Shown here one piece after another: positions 41,584 to 54,314 of a DNA stretch of 64,000 nucleotides. The first letter of the stretch is position 1. Every line of letters starts with the position of its first letter. Where the stretch lies: the NCBI GenBank assembly GCA_031769625.1, contig JAUIMM010000202.1, positions 10,588,001 to 10,652,000 of the forward strand, written 5' to 3'. A program made the translations under genes and the position numbers. The notes beneath the pieces are model-generated. The model had not been told where the DNA came from. It saw only the letters and a program-made list of their open reading frames with translations, and searched no databases. Source of the stretch: Taudactylus pleione (lineage: Eukaryota > Chordata > Amphibia > Anura > Myobatrachidae).

Positions 41584-43200
41584 TGATCATGGTTTCCGCA
41601 AGGTTTATAAACCATGTCCTTGTCCTGCATTGTTTTGTACTGTAAGTCACCGTTTTCATTTTCTCATTTGTAAGGTGCTGCAGCACTTGTAGAGCCAAAA
41701 ATAATAGGATAATCAGAATATAGCATTTTAGCAAAACTGATAAATATTTGTGAAGCCAAGACTGTGTGCAATTTATACTACTAGAAAAATGATAAATATT
41801 ATTCGCTTGGAAATAACTATCAAAATGGTAATTAGCATATTTGTGTCACAATTATGGACATCCTACCTAATAACCGCTACAAAAAAAACAAAACACTAAT
41901 TCACAGAACATGGAAGCATATTGTGGGGGGTATCAAATTAGCCCGGATATATTTGCAAGGGTGAAAACAGGGATTTTTCGCCGATAATCCCCGTTTGTCG
42001 CTGATTTTTACCACACACCACTAGAAATATCTTAAGATATTTGGGGAAAAAAACTCATAGTCCTGGCTCCACACAGACTAAATAGAAATCAGTGAAATAA
42101 TATAAAATTGGTATACGAGATCAATTCGCAAAAAAAAGTCCTTTTGGTAATGTCCTCCTCCACATGGAACATAAGTAAGGAAGGAAGGAAGGAAGGAAAA
42201 GTGGCAATATAGTGTAGTGTTTTTAGAATATAATCAGATAGCCTCTGGTGTTTCCAAACGACCAAAGTGGTGATATCCCCAGGTCATCCTATTACATTTG
42301 GGTGTTTCCAGCAGGGATTAGTGAAAGCAAATGGGTCATAAAATGAGCTTATAATAAGTTCTGTAAAGTGGAATAGGCATCTAATACAGAAAATTGTGGC
42401 TGAGTTCATACTAAATATTTGTTTTTTATTATGAAACCTTCCCACTTTCTTAGTTTATTTATAACCAGCAGGGATCACTGTTCCTAATATACATAATGAA
42501 GTTAAGCCAGTCACTACAGTATTTTCACATACAGCAAAACACAAAGTTGTACAGTAGAATAAATTACTGAATATAATCAAAACAGTATACTTCTAAATAC
42601 ATTCAATCAAATTTACATTTTTAAATTTATTCTGATAAAAATTATCGTTTCATTGGGATTGCAAACATGGTGAATTAAATGTCAGCAGTCACACTACCAG
42701 GGATAGCTTTATTCAGAAATCCAAACAGCATTCCACAGAAATCAGGAGGCCACACCATTTCCGGTGACCTACATCCAATGAAAACAAGGAGCGGCAAAAT
42801 AGGAGAAACAGATGTGATTCGCCATGAGAATGATTCATTTAAAAACATAAAATATTCAATGAAAGAAAGAAAAAATGAGCCAGGAGATAACAGCTCATAA
42901 ATGGTGAGCTCTATGTCAGGGATGAGGTGAATTATCAATGAATGATGAATATGAGAAAACAATAAAAAGTAAAAAAAAAAAAAAAAAAAAAAAAGAGTGG
43001 CTTTCATTGTCAACTATATACAAACACAGAGTGACCAACTTATGTGGCTTTGTAGCATCTAGCACTCACTCTCCAACTGCATGCCCCCCTGGGAGACCTA
43101 TACACTGTGGATAAGAGGTGGATTCCTGAAAAGAAGTGTGGTCATATAACCTGTCATGGGACACGATTCTCTCGGATAGTAGTCTCAAGCTTTACAGGAT
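41584..43200. other. No gene; includes GGAA microsatellite and poly-A
   Basis: (GGAA)n at 42,177-42,197 and an A homopolymer at 42,971-42,994. 41,930-42,020 begins GGGGGGTATCAAATTAGCC and may be a MITE end. Could include the far 3' untranslated region of tmem248. Confidence 0.4.
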
Positions 43201-43203
43201 CAT

Positions 43204-43380
43204 AGGGGGTAAATTTACTAAAGTGAGTTTTTATAAGTGGATATGTTGCCCATAGCAACCAATCAAATTCTAGCCAATATCTTCTAGAAGGTGCTAGTTA
43301 AATGTTAAGTAGAATCTGATCGGTTGCCATGGGCAACCTCTGCACTTCTAAAAACTCTCACTTTAGCAATTATACCCCCT
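43204..43380. mobile_element. MITE, GGGGGTAAATTTACTAA type
   Basis: Near-palindromic 177 bp. Left AGGGGGTAAATTT, then GTTGCCCATAGCAACC; right GGTTGCCATGGGCAACC, then ATTATACCCCCT. Same family as 63,306-63,643. Confidence 0.8.
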
Positions 43381-43600
43381 AGGTGTTTGTTATCTGTATT
43401 TTTACTGACCACCACCTGAACAGTTTGTTACTGGATTTTGCATTTTCTCCTGCTCTAAAGTGATAGCCCAGATGTCAGATCTCAGGATGCTGGCAGCATG
43501 ACCACAACTGAATGGACTACTGTCCGTGCAAATAAGCTAGGTTATGTATGAAACTCTCATGATTGGAGGACGGACTATGATTACAGGCTCCCCAAACAGG

Positions 43601-43606
43601 TTTATT
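43601..43606 (-). terminator. tmem248: Candidate polyadenylation signal of tmem248
   Basis: AATAAA on the minus strand about 480 bases past the stop codon, followed by a G/T-rich CTGTTTGGGGAG. Another AATAAA lies near 42,710. The choice is unproven. Confidence 0.3.
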
Positions 43607-44086
43607 ATGAAGCACAGTGCATTAATCTATACAGCCACCAGAATACAGGCCTTTTCCATGCAGGGGCAATCATTCTTTCATTCAAACAGATGATTTCCCC
43701 AAATATTGAAAACAAAAAAGTGCAGTTTTGCTTAAGGTTAGGATCTCATTCATTAGACATACCCACCAATCAGGCGACTTGTACTGCTGACTATACAAAG
43801 CCACTAAACATATCTACACAAGAAAACAACAGCTAGTCCTCAGGTACAAGGGGTAAAAGACAGAGTTCCTAGGATGCAGTACATTTGCACTGAGTCTCTT
43901 TAAATGTACCCATTTATAAATATGTACAATTCAATTACAGGCACTTGAAATGTCTTTGGTTGGAAGAAACCAACATTGCAAAGTTGAGTGTTCCTCCTGC
44001 CCTTTTAGAAAGACACAGGACACATTCTCCTGCTGGGGTCAACAGGCAATGACTCCAGTTTGCATCTACGATGACAGACGAGATGC

Positions 44087-44107
44087 TTACGCTTCAGAGA
44101 GAGCAAC
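44087..44107 (-). CDS. tmem248: TMEM248 last coding exon (exon 7)
   Basis: Seven codons, VALSEA then TAA, following a textbook acceptor: a long pyrimidine-rich tract, then TTTTACAG. The known vertebrate protein ends with a very similar short tail after PEKV. The exon is too short for ORF calling and was found by completing the frame from exon 6, which ends in phase 0. The 3' untranslated region follows. Confidence 0.88.
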   Translation of the reverse strand, partial: VALSEA

Positions 44108-44804
44108 CTGTAAAACACAAAAAGAAATGTCTAAAGTTTTATGATCCTGAGAGAAGCACATTCTAAGAAAAACACAATCCTTAGCAGCTATGCAAGTGTG
44201 TCTGGATGCTGTTTAAGTACACCGGTAATCTACACACACAGTGGTAGTAGCAGCCTATAAATCCCTGTGGAAGGAGTGACATCACTTAAACACTGAGAAA
44301 GTAGACCGTTCCTGAGAAACCAGTGCAGTTACCATTAATTGGTGGGTTGCATTCTCATATTTAAACCACCTGAATAGACCAAATCTATTGTGTGGAGGTG
44401 ACAAATGATTTTTAAATTGAACATTTATTAACATACCACATAAATTAATCATTAAAATGTTCCTTGGTCTGTTGAACAAAATATAGTATAATTTAACAAA
44501 CTTGAAATAATTTCTAATAGTTTAAACTTGCTATTTATTCATGGGAAATACGATTTTTTTTTAGTCATTCTGAACTATCATTCTCTCAAAACAAAAAGTT
44601 CTCAATTCAAAATTTACAAGATTTAACTTCAAATTTTAAAAGTGCAAATTTACTGCCACATTTAATTTAATGAAAAGATTCTACACAGTGAAATCAGACT
44701 ACAAAATTAGCTTTTATTTTTTTATTTATCCTGTATATGCAAATAAAATTTCTACCAAATGTGACCGGAAAAAAAAAAAAAAAAAGTGGAGAAAGTAAAA
44801 ATAC
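44108..44804 (-). other. tmem248: tmem248 intron 6
   Basis: 697 bases, GT (44,804) to AG (44,108). Holds A/T-rich DNA with an A run at 44,769-44,785. No element recognised. Confidence 0.85.
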
Positions 44805-44948
44805 CTTTTCAGGGCAGAAGTCAGAGCCGTTTTGCCTCAGCTTGCTAGGCCGACCCCTGATGACTGCATAGCAGAACATGGTAATGACCATCACAAACAG
44901 GAAGTAACTGGTGTCCATCAGGTGCAGATTAATGAGAGAGCGGTCATC
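44805..44948 (-). CDS. tmem248: TMEM248 exon 6 (C-terminal membrane segment)
   Basis: 48 codons, residues about 262-309. DDRSLINLHLMDTSYF leads into a hydrophobic span (FLFVMVITMFCYAVI, about 276-291). A basic stretch (RGRPSKLRQ) follows, as expected on the cytosolic side, and then DFCPEK. Both borders are phase 0: acceptor CACAACAG before GATGAC and donor AAAAG/GTATTT. This second membrane span, together with the one in exon 2, places the glycosylated middle of the protein in the lumen or outside. Confidence 0.95.
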
Positions 44949-47388
44949 CTGTTGTGAGAGATAATACACAGCTTAGGAGGATGCTCTTATATATATAGCT
45001 TTAATGCTGGTGATCTAGTTGTTCATCCTATCTTTCAGGAAAACAAGGTATGCAGTCAATTTGACAAATGGAGAGCCACGTCACACAGATGTTTTCTTGG
45101 ATGTGGGATTGAGGTAATGGCTGGTAAAAATTTCAATATGACTTTGTGGTCAGCCACGAACACTGACCACATGCCAATGATTGTCAATATTTTTCAATAC
45201 TATTTCCCATGTCTAATCTAATCAGTTTTTAAACATTGACAAGTTTTTGGGTCAATTTGGTTGGATCAGAATGCCCAAGGCAGCTCACCTTGTGTCAAGA
45301 CAATCGCAAGAATAATAGATAGTATGGCAGATCATAACATTTCATATCATGGCTCTCATGAACATTGCTGAAATATTGGATACTGATAAATGCAGCAATA
45401 ATGTTCTAAGATGTAATATATTGTTACATCATCTTTCAATAAAACAAAGGTTCAGTATAGTGCTCTGCAACATTCATTTTAATGCAGAGATAAACTTTAT
45501 TATGAAGGAGATTAAACAATCCTCATGATCGCAAACTATAAATCCCATTCACAAGGCTTCGGTGACAGCACTGAAGCTCAACTAAAATGACAACAATATA
45601 AAAGTTATAGGTGAACTGGAAAACTTGAGTGATTTGGAATATCCAATAGAATTATATATAATTTGTTGGTGGCCTAAATTGTGACTCAAATCCTTTCCGA
45701 AAAACACGGGTTCGTATTCATGTAAAGTAACAAGGAGACTGCCTGTACAAACAAAGTAATGCACCAGGAACACTGGCCTATCGTGAGGATACAGAAAGGT
45801 GCCACTTATGTAGTAACTCAAATACATAATATGCAGGGCTTTCAGTTGTACAGTCCAATATATTGTTACTACGGTATTTGATCATATAATCCTTACTAGC
45901 GTTTACATTTTAATTGCAGGGCATGAAATAGCATTCCACTTCCCAATGGAGGGCAAATTATGAAATGCCAACATTTTTACTGGCTCTCAGGAAAAGCCAG
46001 ACAGATAGAAGATCCAGGTTGCACGTACCCCACCATACTTGTAATTCTTTCTGTGCCCTGCACCACCACTTTGGATCTTTTATACAGGCAGCAGGTAAAG
46101 CAGGGGATACCCCTGTACTACCATCCCTGCGCCTCTGCTTACAGTCTATCAATGGCCCTACTCAGCAGCATGGTGTGTATACATTTCAGCAGAGGAAGGA
46201 AGTGGGGAATGAGACGTTTAATACCATTTCCTATAAAACGTTCAGTTTACAATATAGACAGGCAGTATTTTGTATAGGCAGTTTTTTTTTTTCTCTGCAT
46301 CTTTAAAGGTACTAACACCAGGGAGAGTTGCCTTCTAAATTATTAATGATGGGAAACAAAGTACCATAGATAACAGAGCAGTGCCCCCCATTGTCCAAAT
46401 TATTTAACCTTCAGTGAACTAGGAGGGGTGTGACATACCCCAGCAAGATTTAAACACCAATAACCTTTTAAAATGGTTCAGTACCTGCCTTGACTTCAGC
46501 CAAGAGTGATCTCATTAAGACGGAGCCAAGTTTATTTTAACGGTTTCTAATTGTTCATAAGTTTAATTTTTTTTACTAACGATTGTGATTCAAACGTGTT
46601 TCAAAAGATTTTTCAAAAAAGTTGTTACTAGAAGACTTGAGTATAGCTTGTAAAAAAATAAAATGTATTTTTGTTTTAAAAGATGAAAGCGTTTATTCCC
46701 TTTTATTATTATACCTTAAGGGACAAGAATCAATGTTATGGACAGTCAGAATTACTGTTGTACTACATAAGTATCCTAATGGTTAAGTATAGCATAGGGT
46801 ATGAGATACCCCACATGTTTCTCCATGTTGATTTTTTCCATCTGGTTCACAGAAGGATAAAAAAATAAATATAAAAAACTTCTTTGTAAATAACAAACAT
46901 CTTTTGGACATTGTACCATTGGTGTTTTATATGGCAAGGATATACAACCTGCACTGTGGCATTTCTGAACAATGGTGCCTCAGTAATCGTGAAGGAAAAG
47001 GGTATAAAAAAATAAATAAAAAGACCCCTAATTTTAGAATCTTGATTTTACTAGTAAACGGCAGAATGATGACGCAAAAGTCTGTTGCTTGTTCTGAATC
47101 ACAGCATTTTAATCGTTACCTGTGCACCAGTTTTCAGAACTTATATTCAATTAAAATAAATATACTTGTTTTGTAAACAAGAGTAAAGACTTCGGTTTAT
47201 TTCAAATTTAGCATTACACCCCCAAGCACAGTGACATCGTAGGGAGACTAAGCTTTTCCAATTGGAAAAAAAACAAAAACGTGTAGAAATACAAGAAAAG
47301 GAATGCTAACCTCGCATTAATATATGGCAACGACTTAGAATATGAACTGCATTATAGCAAGCAGACAAGGTCAGAGTTTGCAGTACTA

Positions 47389-47812
47389 CAGGTTGAGTCT
47401 CCCATATCCAAAATGCTTGGGACCAGGGGTATTTTGGATAACAGAATATTCCGTATTTTGGAATAATTGCATATCATAATGAAATATCTTGGGAATGGGA
47501 CCCCAATATACACACAGAATGCATTTATGTGTTATATACACCTTATACACATAGCCTGCACCTCATTTTATACAATATTTTCAATAATTTTGTGGCTCAA
47601 GCAAAGTTTGTGTACATACATGAAATAAATTTATGTTTCATTTACACCCTATACACACAGCCTGAAGGTAATTTTATACCATATTTTAAATAATTTGTGC
47701 TTTAGACAAAGTTTGTGTATATTGAACCATCAAAAATCAAAGGTTTTATTATCTCAGTCATGCCAAAATTATTCCGTATTTCTGAATATTTGGATATGGG
47801 AGACTCAACCTG
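47389..47812. mobile_element. Pogo/Tigger-type MITE
   Basis: 424 bp with about 24-bp perfect inverted ends beginning CAGGTTGAGTCTCCCATA, flanked by TA (47,387-47,388 and 47,813-47,814). The interior (GCTTGGGACCAG, then ATATCTTGGGAATGGGACC) resembles Tigger elements known from mammals and other vertebrates. No ORF. Confidence 0.88.
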
Positions 47813-50257
47813 TATTAAACCATTTATCAGGATATTCCTACTACAATCAGAAAGTCCCTTAAAAAACCAGACACCTAAATAGTGGGACACATTTGTAAGA
47901 AGCCATTCCATAGCATAGAAACATAAAATTAACAAAAAAGGAAAGATTTTATCGGGAGAATTGCTAAAACACAACATACTATAGCTGGATTCAAATACTT
48001 ATTGTGCATAATACAAGCAGAATTATACTGCAGAGCATCTTTAAGTGACAGATACTACAGTACTCCAAGATACTAGTGCAACAATCAAACAGGAAACCAC
48101 AATCATGTGATCATAGGTAGAGATTACAATGAGAACATGCACTCAGTCTCAGAGGATGCCACTTCAACTGTCAATAGAGACAGATTAGAAATGGCTTAAA
48201 TTACAAGTAGTGACCAGTCTCAACTATTGTATCGAGTAGAAAACACTTTACGACTGCTGAAAGCCAACTCATTGGTCTATTTAGGGTTTGGTCAGAATGT
48301 GTAAATATGACCCTCTTCTCATTTAATAACCAGAGAATATACAAACAATAAATGAAGTAGAGAAAATCTGTTTAATCCACCAGCACTGGGAAAAGCTGTC
48401 CATAGATATACAGGCCTTGGATCATCTGCATTTTACATGTGCACATTTATGTTACAAGCACTTCTAGTTGAAGTGTTATTCCATTTTATCTATAAAAATT
48501 AGTTCCCACAATAACTGAATTTGTTCCCTTGCATTGATGCCGTTGATGACACGCATTGGTCTGTTACCAATAATTACACATGCAGGTCTCTGTCCAACAA
48601 GTGATGCTGTGTATGAACACGAACATCCTATAGGACACACAATATCCAATCCACATCACTCCACTGAAACTGCACTTACTGAACTTCTTCTCTGCAACAT
48701 TTCATTGTTCCTGTTCCTTGTACTACAGTACAATCAAGTGCTACATCAATCAGCTGTACAGAGTTCAGTGCACCAAAGCTTAAAAGGACATCTATCATAA
48801 AATAAAATAAAAGTTGCATACAGTAACACATTGGAAAAAAGGGTCATAATATGAGTCCCCTCCAACCTACACCTAGAAGTTAGTCATTGGAGGTCAGCAT
48901 GTTCAGGTGTCTGCTTCATTATCCAGCTCCAAAGGGTGAGCTACATAGGAAACATGTATGAAACAGCTTCAGACGTTTGCAGATTTATGGCAAGTGACTT
49001 GCAATGACAGTCCAGCAAGCCCTGCATGTCATTGCAATACAGCACCTGGTAACCCCTCAGTACATGGTACTAGAATATATTCCTGACCACCAATGAATTC
49101 AGTTATTGTTTGTACCCCAAAAAATGTTATCCTGAGAGGTTGGGGGGGGAGATTCCTTATTAGATTTTAAAGACAATAAAAATACATAAAAAAAATACAT
49201 AGACATTTTATTGTATTTTATTTAATTAAACTGAAGGTTAAGGCAAAGAAAGGAAAAAGTCTATACAAATGCAGACATACAACGATACATGAAAACAATG
49301 CACATTACACTGATACTTAGAGGGCAGTCTAAGGTTTTGTTTGATATGTAGGTGCAAAGACAACTCAAGAATTCAATAGGCATAGGGTAATTTCTCAGAA
49401 TGTTTGTCAAGTGCAACATAAATATAAACCATGAATGAAGCATTATGTACTCTTCAACAGTTGGACAAAGTTGTGAAGGAAATGGGAGTGTGCTGCTTTA
49501 TCCATGCTTTAAATGTGAATACGGAAGGGACATGGTTATGTTGGTGGGTAGACCAGCAGTTTCATATATTATAAACACTGCATTATTTGTTACTCAGTAG
49601 TGAGGGAACGGGGTTTTCTTGTATCTTTCCCATGATTTAAAAATTTCTTAACCTATGTATTTATTCTGAAGACAGGCGTTCAGCCATCCCATAATGAACG
49701 AATGCACAATAAAAAGGGATATGGAAGATGGCTTACAGTGCATTTAAACTGAAAAACAAAGTATAGCATCTCTCTGTGTTTGCCATAATCCTGTTTACAG
49801 ATTACAGCATGATGTTCTAATGGAGGATACCTGCAAGTGGAGGAAATGCGTGATCTTCTTTTCTCTGGTATATAAAAAAATCTGTAGCAGGTTATAATGG
49901 ATGTAAGTAGCTTTGGTAGAAAAAGGAGCAATACATTATCTGTTGATTTATTGGCAGGGAGGCCAATATATCGGCCAGTGTGTAGCCAGCATTAATAAAG
50001 GATTACATTATGTGGTGTCTGTAGGAAAGCTATATAGTGTGAATGCAGAAATTCAAATCAAACGGTGCACGCACAAGCTTCAAGGTCACCTCGTGTTTTG
50101 TGCCAATGACAATGCTGTATTTATTGGTGAAATGCAGTAAAATAAAAAAAAGTGGGGACTAGATTACACCTATTCTTTATGTTATACCAAATTTCCAGAG
50201 TGGCTATCAGTAATGGGTTACTGTACATAGCAATAGGGATTTCCTGTCTGTGAAAGT

Positions 50258-50296
50258 GTAAAAAAAAAAAAAAAAAAAAATTATATATAATTATAT

Positions 50297-50339
<43 letters not shown>
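50258..50339. repeat. Compound microsatellite (A)n (TA)n (CA)n
   Basis: Homopolymer A, short TATAATTATATATA, then about 16 CA units, in tmem248 intron 5. Confidence 0.95.
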
Positions 50340-50340
<1 letters not shown>

Positions 50341-50740
50341 TTTTGGCCCATATAAATAAATAATAATAATGTGTCCCGATGTGGGCCCAGTCACTCATGC
50401 AGCAGAGAAAAAGGTGCAAATCAGGGCTGCTAAAACCTTGCTTTCATTTTGTATGACTGATTCTTTGTAGGTTATCTTTACTTTAGTAGCAGCTTGCGGC
50501 AATAAGACCCAAGTTTCACTTGTTCAGTCAGTGGCAGAGGAGATTCAGTAATGTATAAATAAATAGACGAGATCTGAAAGACAGCTGCAGGTGGCTTAAA
50601 AAGAAAGGTAATATACAGGATACGAAAACCTGGGACCCCCACATGAAAAAAAAAAATCCATATCACCCTGAGAGTGAGTTATATTAACATACCATCTAGT
50701 GCGGAGAAGTGTTGCCAAAACTATCCAACAACATACTCAC

Positions 50741-50924
50741 CTCTGGAACAATGACTGTGAGCTTTGGATTTAAAGCATGGTACACCTTCCCAATAGCTCC
50801 CTTATAACACCAGAAGGGGTTATAGTCCTGTGCATACTTTGTCCCAGCGTCCCGAACAGTGGCAAAGCTTTTGTACCACAGGGTGGCGTTGCTGTATGTT
50901 TCAGGAATGCAATGAGGCGGTTGT
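50741..50924 (-). CDS. tmem248: TMEM248 exon 5
   Basis: 184 bases encoding the end of Val200 and residues 201-261 (QPPHCIPETYSNATLWYKSF, then YAQDYNPFWCYKGAIGKVYH and LTVIVPE). This is one of the most conserved parts of TMEM248. It contains a glycosylation sequon (NAT, about residue 212) and three Cys likely facing the lumen. The acceptor is ATTTTAG; the donor is CCAGAG/GTGAGT. It continues the split Val codon from exon 4. Confidence 0.96.
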
Positions 50925-51251
50925 CTAAAATAAAACAAAAATATAAATGGTTGCTTTCGTCTGCATTAATTCTAATCTGTGCCCTTAGGACAGATGTATC
51001 GTTATCAGTCTTCATCTACTACACTTGTCCTAAACATGGGCAGTGTGCAGTAATGAGATATAGAATGGAGGTAAATAGAAAGCTACATGGATAAAGTGTT
51101 AATAAACCAAATTCCTTCAACAATACAGACCGTGATGTGAGGCTCTGAATACAATGATGGGGGAATATTGTGATGTCCAACGTAAGTGTATATGAAATAA
51201 AATTCATGCAAAAAACTTGTTAAATATAATAAATTAATATAAGGAACTTAC
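50925..51251 (-). other. tmem248: tmem248 intron 4
   Basis: 327 bases with GT/AG borders. No element recognised. Confidence 0.88.
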
Positions 51252-51402
51252 ACAGTAACTGGGAACACGCTGCTCAGTGCTGTCACAGTCATACAAGTGG
51301 TATATACAACCTGCTCACAGCGCCCATGAATGATACAGTCATCGGAGTTCCAGGCAGCCGGCAGAGTAAATGTTATATTCATCTCCTCATGGGACTGTCT
51401 GC
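51252..51402 (-). CDS. tmem248: TMEM248 exon 4
   Basis: 151 bases, residues 150-200. It completes Gly150 then reads RQSHEEMNITFTLPAAW, followed by DDCIIHGRCEQVVYTTC and FPVTV. No full-length ORF call covers it because it has no early ATG; I placed it from the splice sites (acceptor CCCTTAAG, donor ACTGT/GTAAGT) and by continuity of the protein. A GCAG just inside gives a possible alternative acceptor but would break the conserved GRxxHEE block. Contains sequon NIT (about 158) and three Cys. Confidence 0.94.
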
Positions 51403-51517
51403 CTTAAGGGGGAAATACAAATAGGATAGTAAATAAATAGTGTTCAAATAATAATAAAAAGCAAAAAGGTCATACAGGAAGAAATCAATAGGAAACAATA
51501 TCTGGACTCTAGTCTAA

Positions 51518-51840
51518 AGGTGCCCATACACGGTACAATTTTTTACCCGACGGGTTGTACAGACCAATCGTATGAAAATAGGTGTTTTTTTTGTGTGTTC
51601 TACGACCCCGATGCGCGTCCCCGCCGTCCTCTAGTTGGATCGTAGATCAGATGGTTTTGCAGAGAGATCTACGATCTTTTGATTACAATGTGATACACTT
51701 CTATGCATCTTATCCTATGATCGTAACAATCTATCATACACCATATGACCACATCGTATAAAGAATTTCAAGGGAAGAATTTCAAGGGCAATCGTACAAC
51801 ACATCTTACCAACTTTGAATCGCACCATGTATGGGGGCCT
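51518..51840. mobile_element. PIF/Harbinger-like MITE in tmem248 intron 3
   Basis: Inverted ends AGGTGCCCATACACGG and (complement) AGGCCCCCATACATGG, flanked by TAA on both sides (51,515-51,517 and 51,841-51,843). 323 bp. Confidence 0.82.
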
Positions 51841-52295
51841 TAACTCCATTTTTATGACAGGCAGACAAGGCCTTAATATGAGGTTACATATACATTTCAA
51901 ATATGGTCTTGAATTACTTTAATCATGGCTTAAAAAAAAAATAGGAGATATGGTAAGAACTTACCTTTGTTATCTCTATTTCTACGAAGTCCATAGGGTT
52001 CCACAGGATACCTTGGGGTATAGGTGATGACGTCAGGCATCGGGCACTATAGAGTTAAGCTTTCAGCCTCCCGGGATGCACTAGGGTCCCCCTCCTATAC
52101 CCCGCCCCCGAGCCAAGGCATCTCAGTTACGAACCAAGCCATAGGCCGGAGGAGGAGAAGGAAGAGAGAGAAAAAAGATCTGGACACACACAAGAATCAC
52201 ATTCTCACCAGAGGGAGACGGAAAAACCAGTGACCAGAGTAAAGCCCATCTGCAGCACAGGTGCGACAGGGCGGAAGTCCTGTGGAACCCTATGG

Positions 52296-52610
52296 ACTTC
52301 GTAGAAAGAGAGATAACAAAAGGTCAGACACCTGCACCTTCAGAGACGCAAGGCGAAGCCCATGGTCCAGTCCCGCCTGTAGGAAAGCTAATACTCTAGA
52401 CAGACGAGACTCCCGAGGAGCATAACCTCTCGGCCGACACCACTGGAAGAACGTATGCCACACACGATGGTATATCCTTGCAGAGGATGGTTTCCGAGCC
52501 CTTAGCATTGTTTGCACTACAGAGCTGGAAAACCCCCTGGACCTTAACATGGCAGTCTCAACAGCCATGCCGTCAAAGACAGCCGAGTCAGGTCCGGGTG
52601 AAGACAAGGA
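52296..52610 (-). pseudogene. DIRS tyrosine recombinase N-terminus, copy 2
   Basis: Encodes MAVETAMLRSRGFSSSVVQ, then RARKPSSARIYHRVWHTF and ASLKVQVSDLL, then runs into terminal repeat sequence at about 52,320. The HxxR and Tyr regions are deleted. It preserves the start region that copy 1 has lost. Confidence 0.82.
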
Positions 52611-54260
52611 CCCTGTGACAGGAGGTCCGGATGTAACGGCAACTGCAGAGGAATGTCCATGGACAGTCCCTGGAGGTCTGAGAACCAGTGCCTCCGGGGC
52701 CACGCGGGAGCTGTCAACAGGAGCATCCCTCCTTCCTGTTTGAATTTCCGGATTACCCGTGGAAGAAGGGAAAACGGAGGAAACAGATAAGCAAACCGGA
52801 ACGTCCACCGGATGGACAGAGCATCCACCAGAGACGCCTTTTCGTCTCTTGTGCGAGACCCGTACACCGGCAACTTGTTGTCGTGCCGTGACGCCATGAG
52901 GTCGATCTCTGGAAGACCCCACCTGTCCACCAGAAGTTGAGACACGTCCTGGTGCAGAGACCATTCCCCCGGATGAACGTCCTGGCGACTGAGAAAGTCC
53001 GCCTCCCAGTTTAGAATTTAGGATGAAGACTGCTGATATGGCCGGGAGATTGCGCTCCGCCCAAACCAGGATTCGGGACACCTCTACGAGAGCCGCCCGA
53101 CTTCGGGTTCCTCCTTGCCGATTTATGTAGGCCACGGTGGTAGCGTTGTCTGACTGGACCGGCACTGGGTGACCTTGGAGAACCCGATGTGCCTGCTGGA
53201 GAGCATTGAAGACCGCGCGGAGCTCCAAGATGTTTATTGGAAGCTCTGTTTCCGCCCGAGTCCACCTGCCCTGGAACAAGTGTGGACCCGTGACTGCTCC
53301 CCAGCCTCGCAGACTGGCACGCGTTGTCAACAGGACCCAATTCGCCACCCAGAACGGACAACCCCTGTTGAGATGGGTCGTCTGTAACCACCAGGCTAAC
53401 CTCCGGAGTGAGCACCATCGTCTGGGATTTTAGACTCTGAGGCAGTCCATTAGATTTGGACAGGATCAATTGCTGCAGAGGTCTGGAGTGAAACTGGGCA
53501 TATTCCACCATGTCGAATACCGACACCATGGAGCCCAGTAACCTCATCGCCGAGTGCAGAGACACCCGGCGATTCTGCAGACAACTGCGCACCCTCAACT
53601 GCAAGGCAGAGATCTTTTCCCCCGTCACAAAGATCCTTTGCTGTCCGGAGTCCAATAAGGCTCCGAGGTGCAGAATCCTCTGAGACGGGATCAGGGAGGA
53701 ATTCTGCCAGTTTATCAACCAGCCGTGCCGTTGCAGTAACGCAATGGTCAGGTCCAAGTGGCGTAGAAGGAGCTCTGGAGATCCTGCCACCAACAGAAGG
53801 TCGTCCAAGTACGGTAACATGCGGACTCTCTGCAGCCGCAGGGAAGCCGCCATGACCGCCATCACCTTGGTGAATACACGTGGTGCTGTCGCCAGCCCAA
53901 AAGGTAACGCCCGGAACTGAAAACCTGAGGAACTGTTGATGGCGTAAAAGAATAGGGACATGCAGGTAAGCGTCCTGTATGTCCAACGGCACCATGTAAT
54001 CCCCAGGTTCCAGCGCCAGAATGATGGACCGTAGGGTCTCCATCCGAAACCTCGGCACCCGCAAAGACTTGTTGAGTGCTTTGAGGTTGAGGATCGGACT
54101 GGAGCATAGTGTGCAAAAGCTTCCGCAGTTCCACGGCTTTGTTCCGGTCTGATGGAAGACCCGTGGTGAAGAATCAAGACGGGAGTCTGTGCCGAAAGGA
54201 GAGGGCGTACCCGTGAGAAACCACCTCGAGAACCCAAGTGTCTGTCGTGGTAACCGACCA
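52544..54260 (-). pseudogene. DIRS reverse transcriptase/RNase H, copy 2 (broken)
   Basis: The palm region (FRALPFGLATAPRVFTK) and YLDDLLL lie in the frame of 54,264-53,011. RNase H (RASLRGWGAV, where the first catalytic Asp of TTDAS has become Arg; INILELRAVFNAL; SDNATTVAYINRQ) lies in the frame of 53,348-52,290. The C-terminal region lies in that of 52,945-52,544. Two frameshifts and a deletion near 54,100 separate them. The lost Asp alone would disable RNase H. Confidence 0.85.
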
Positions 54261-54314
54261 ACACTGGGCGAACTGCAGCAGGCGGCCTCCCACTTTGGGA
54301 TCCCCCAAAGGGAG

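Larger units (their letters stand above)
44949..50740 (-). other. tmem248: tmem248 intron 5
   Basis: 5.8 kb. Contains a pogo/Tigger MITE (47,389-47,812) and microsatellites near 50,258-50,339 (A run, then TA and CA). The rest is AT-rich without recognisable coding or repeat structure. Confidence 0.85.

Noticed and set aside
45960..46306. Two overlapping ORFs of 105-113 codons in tmem248 intron 5
   Set aside because: No conserved domain, mutually overlapping frames, and no exon-like features.
50777..51094. Plus-strand ORF opposite tmem248 exon 5
   Set aside because: It is the antisense shadow of a clearly conserved coding exon.
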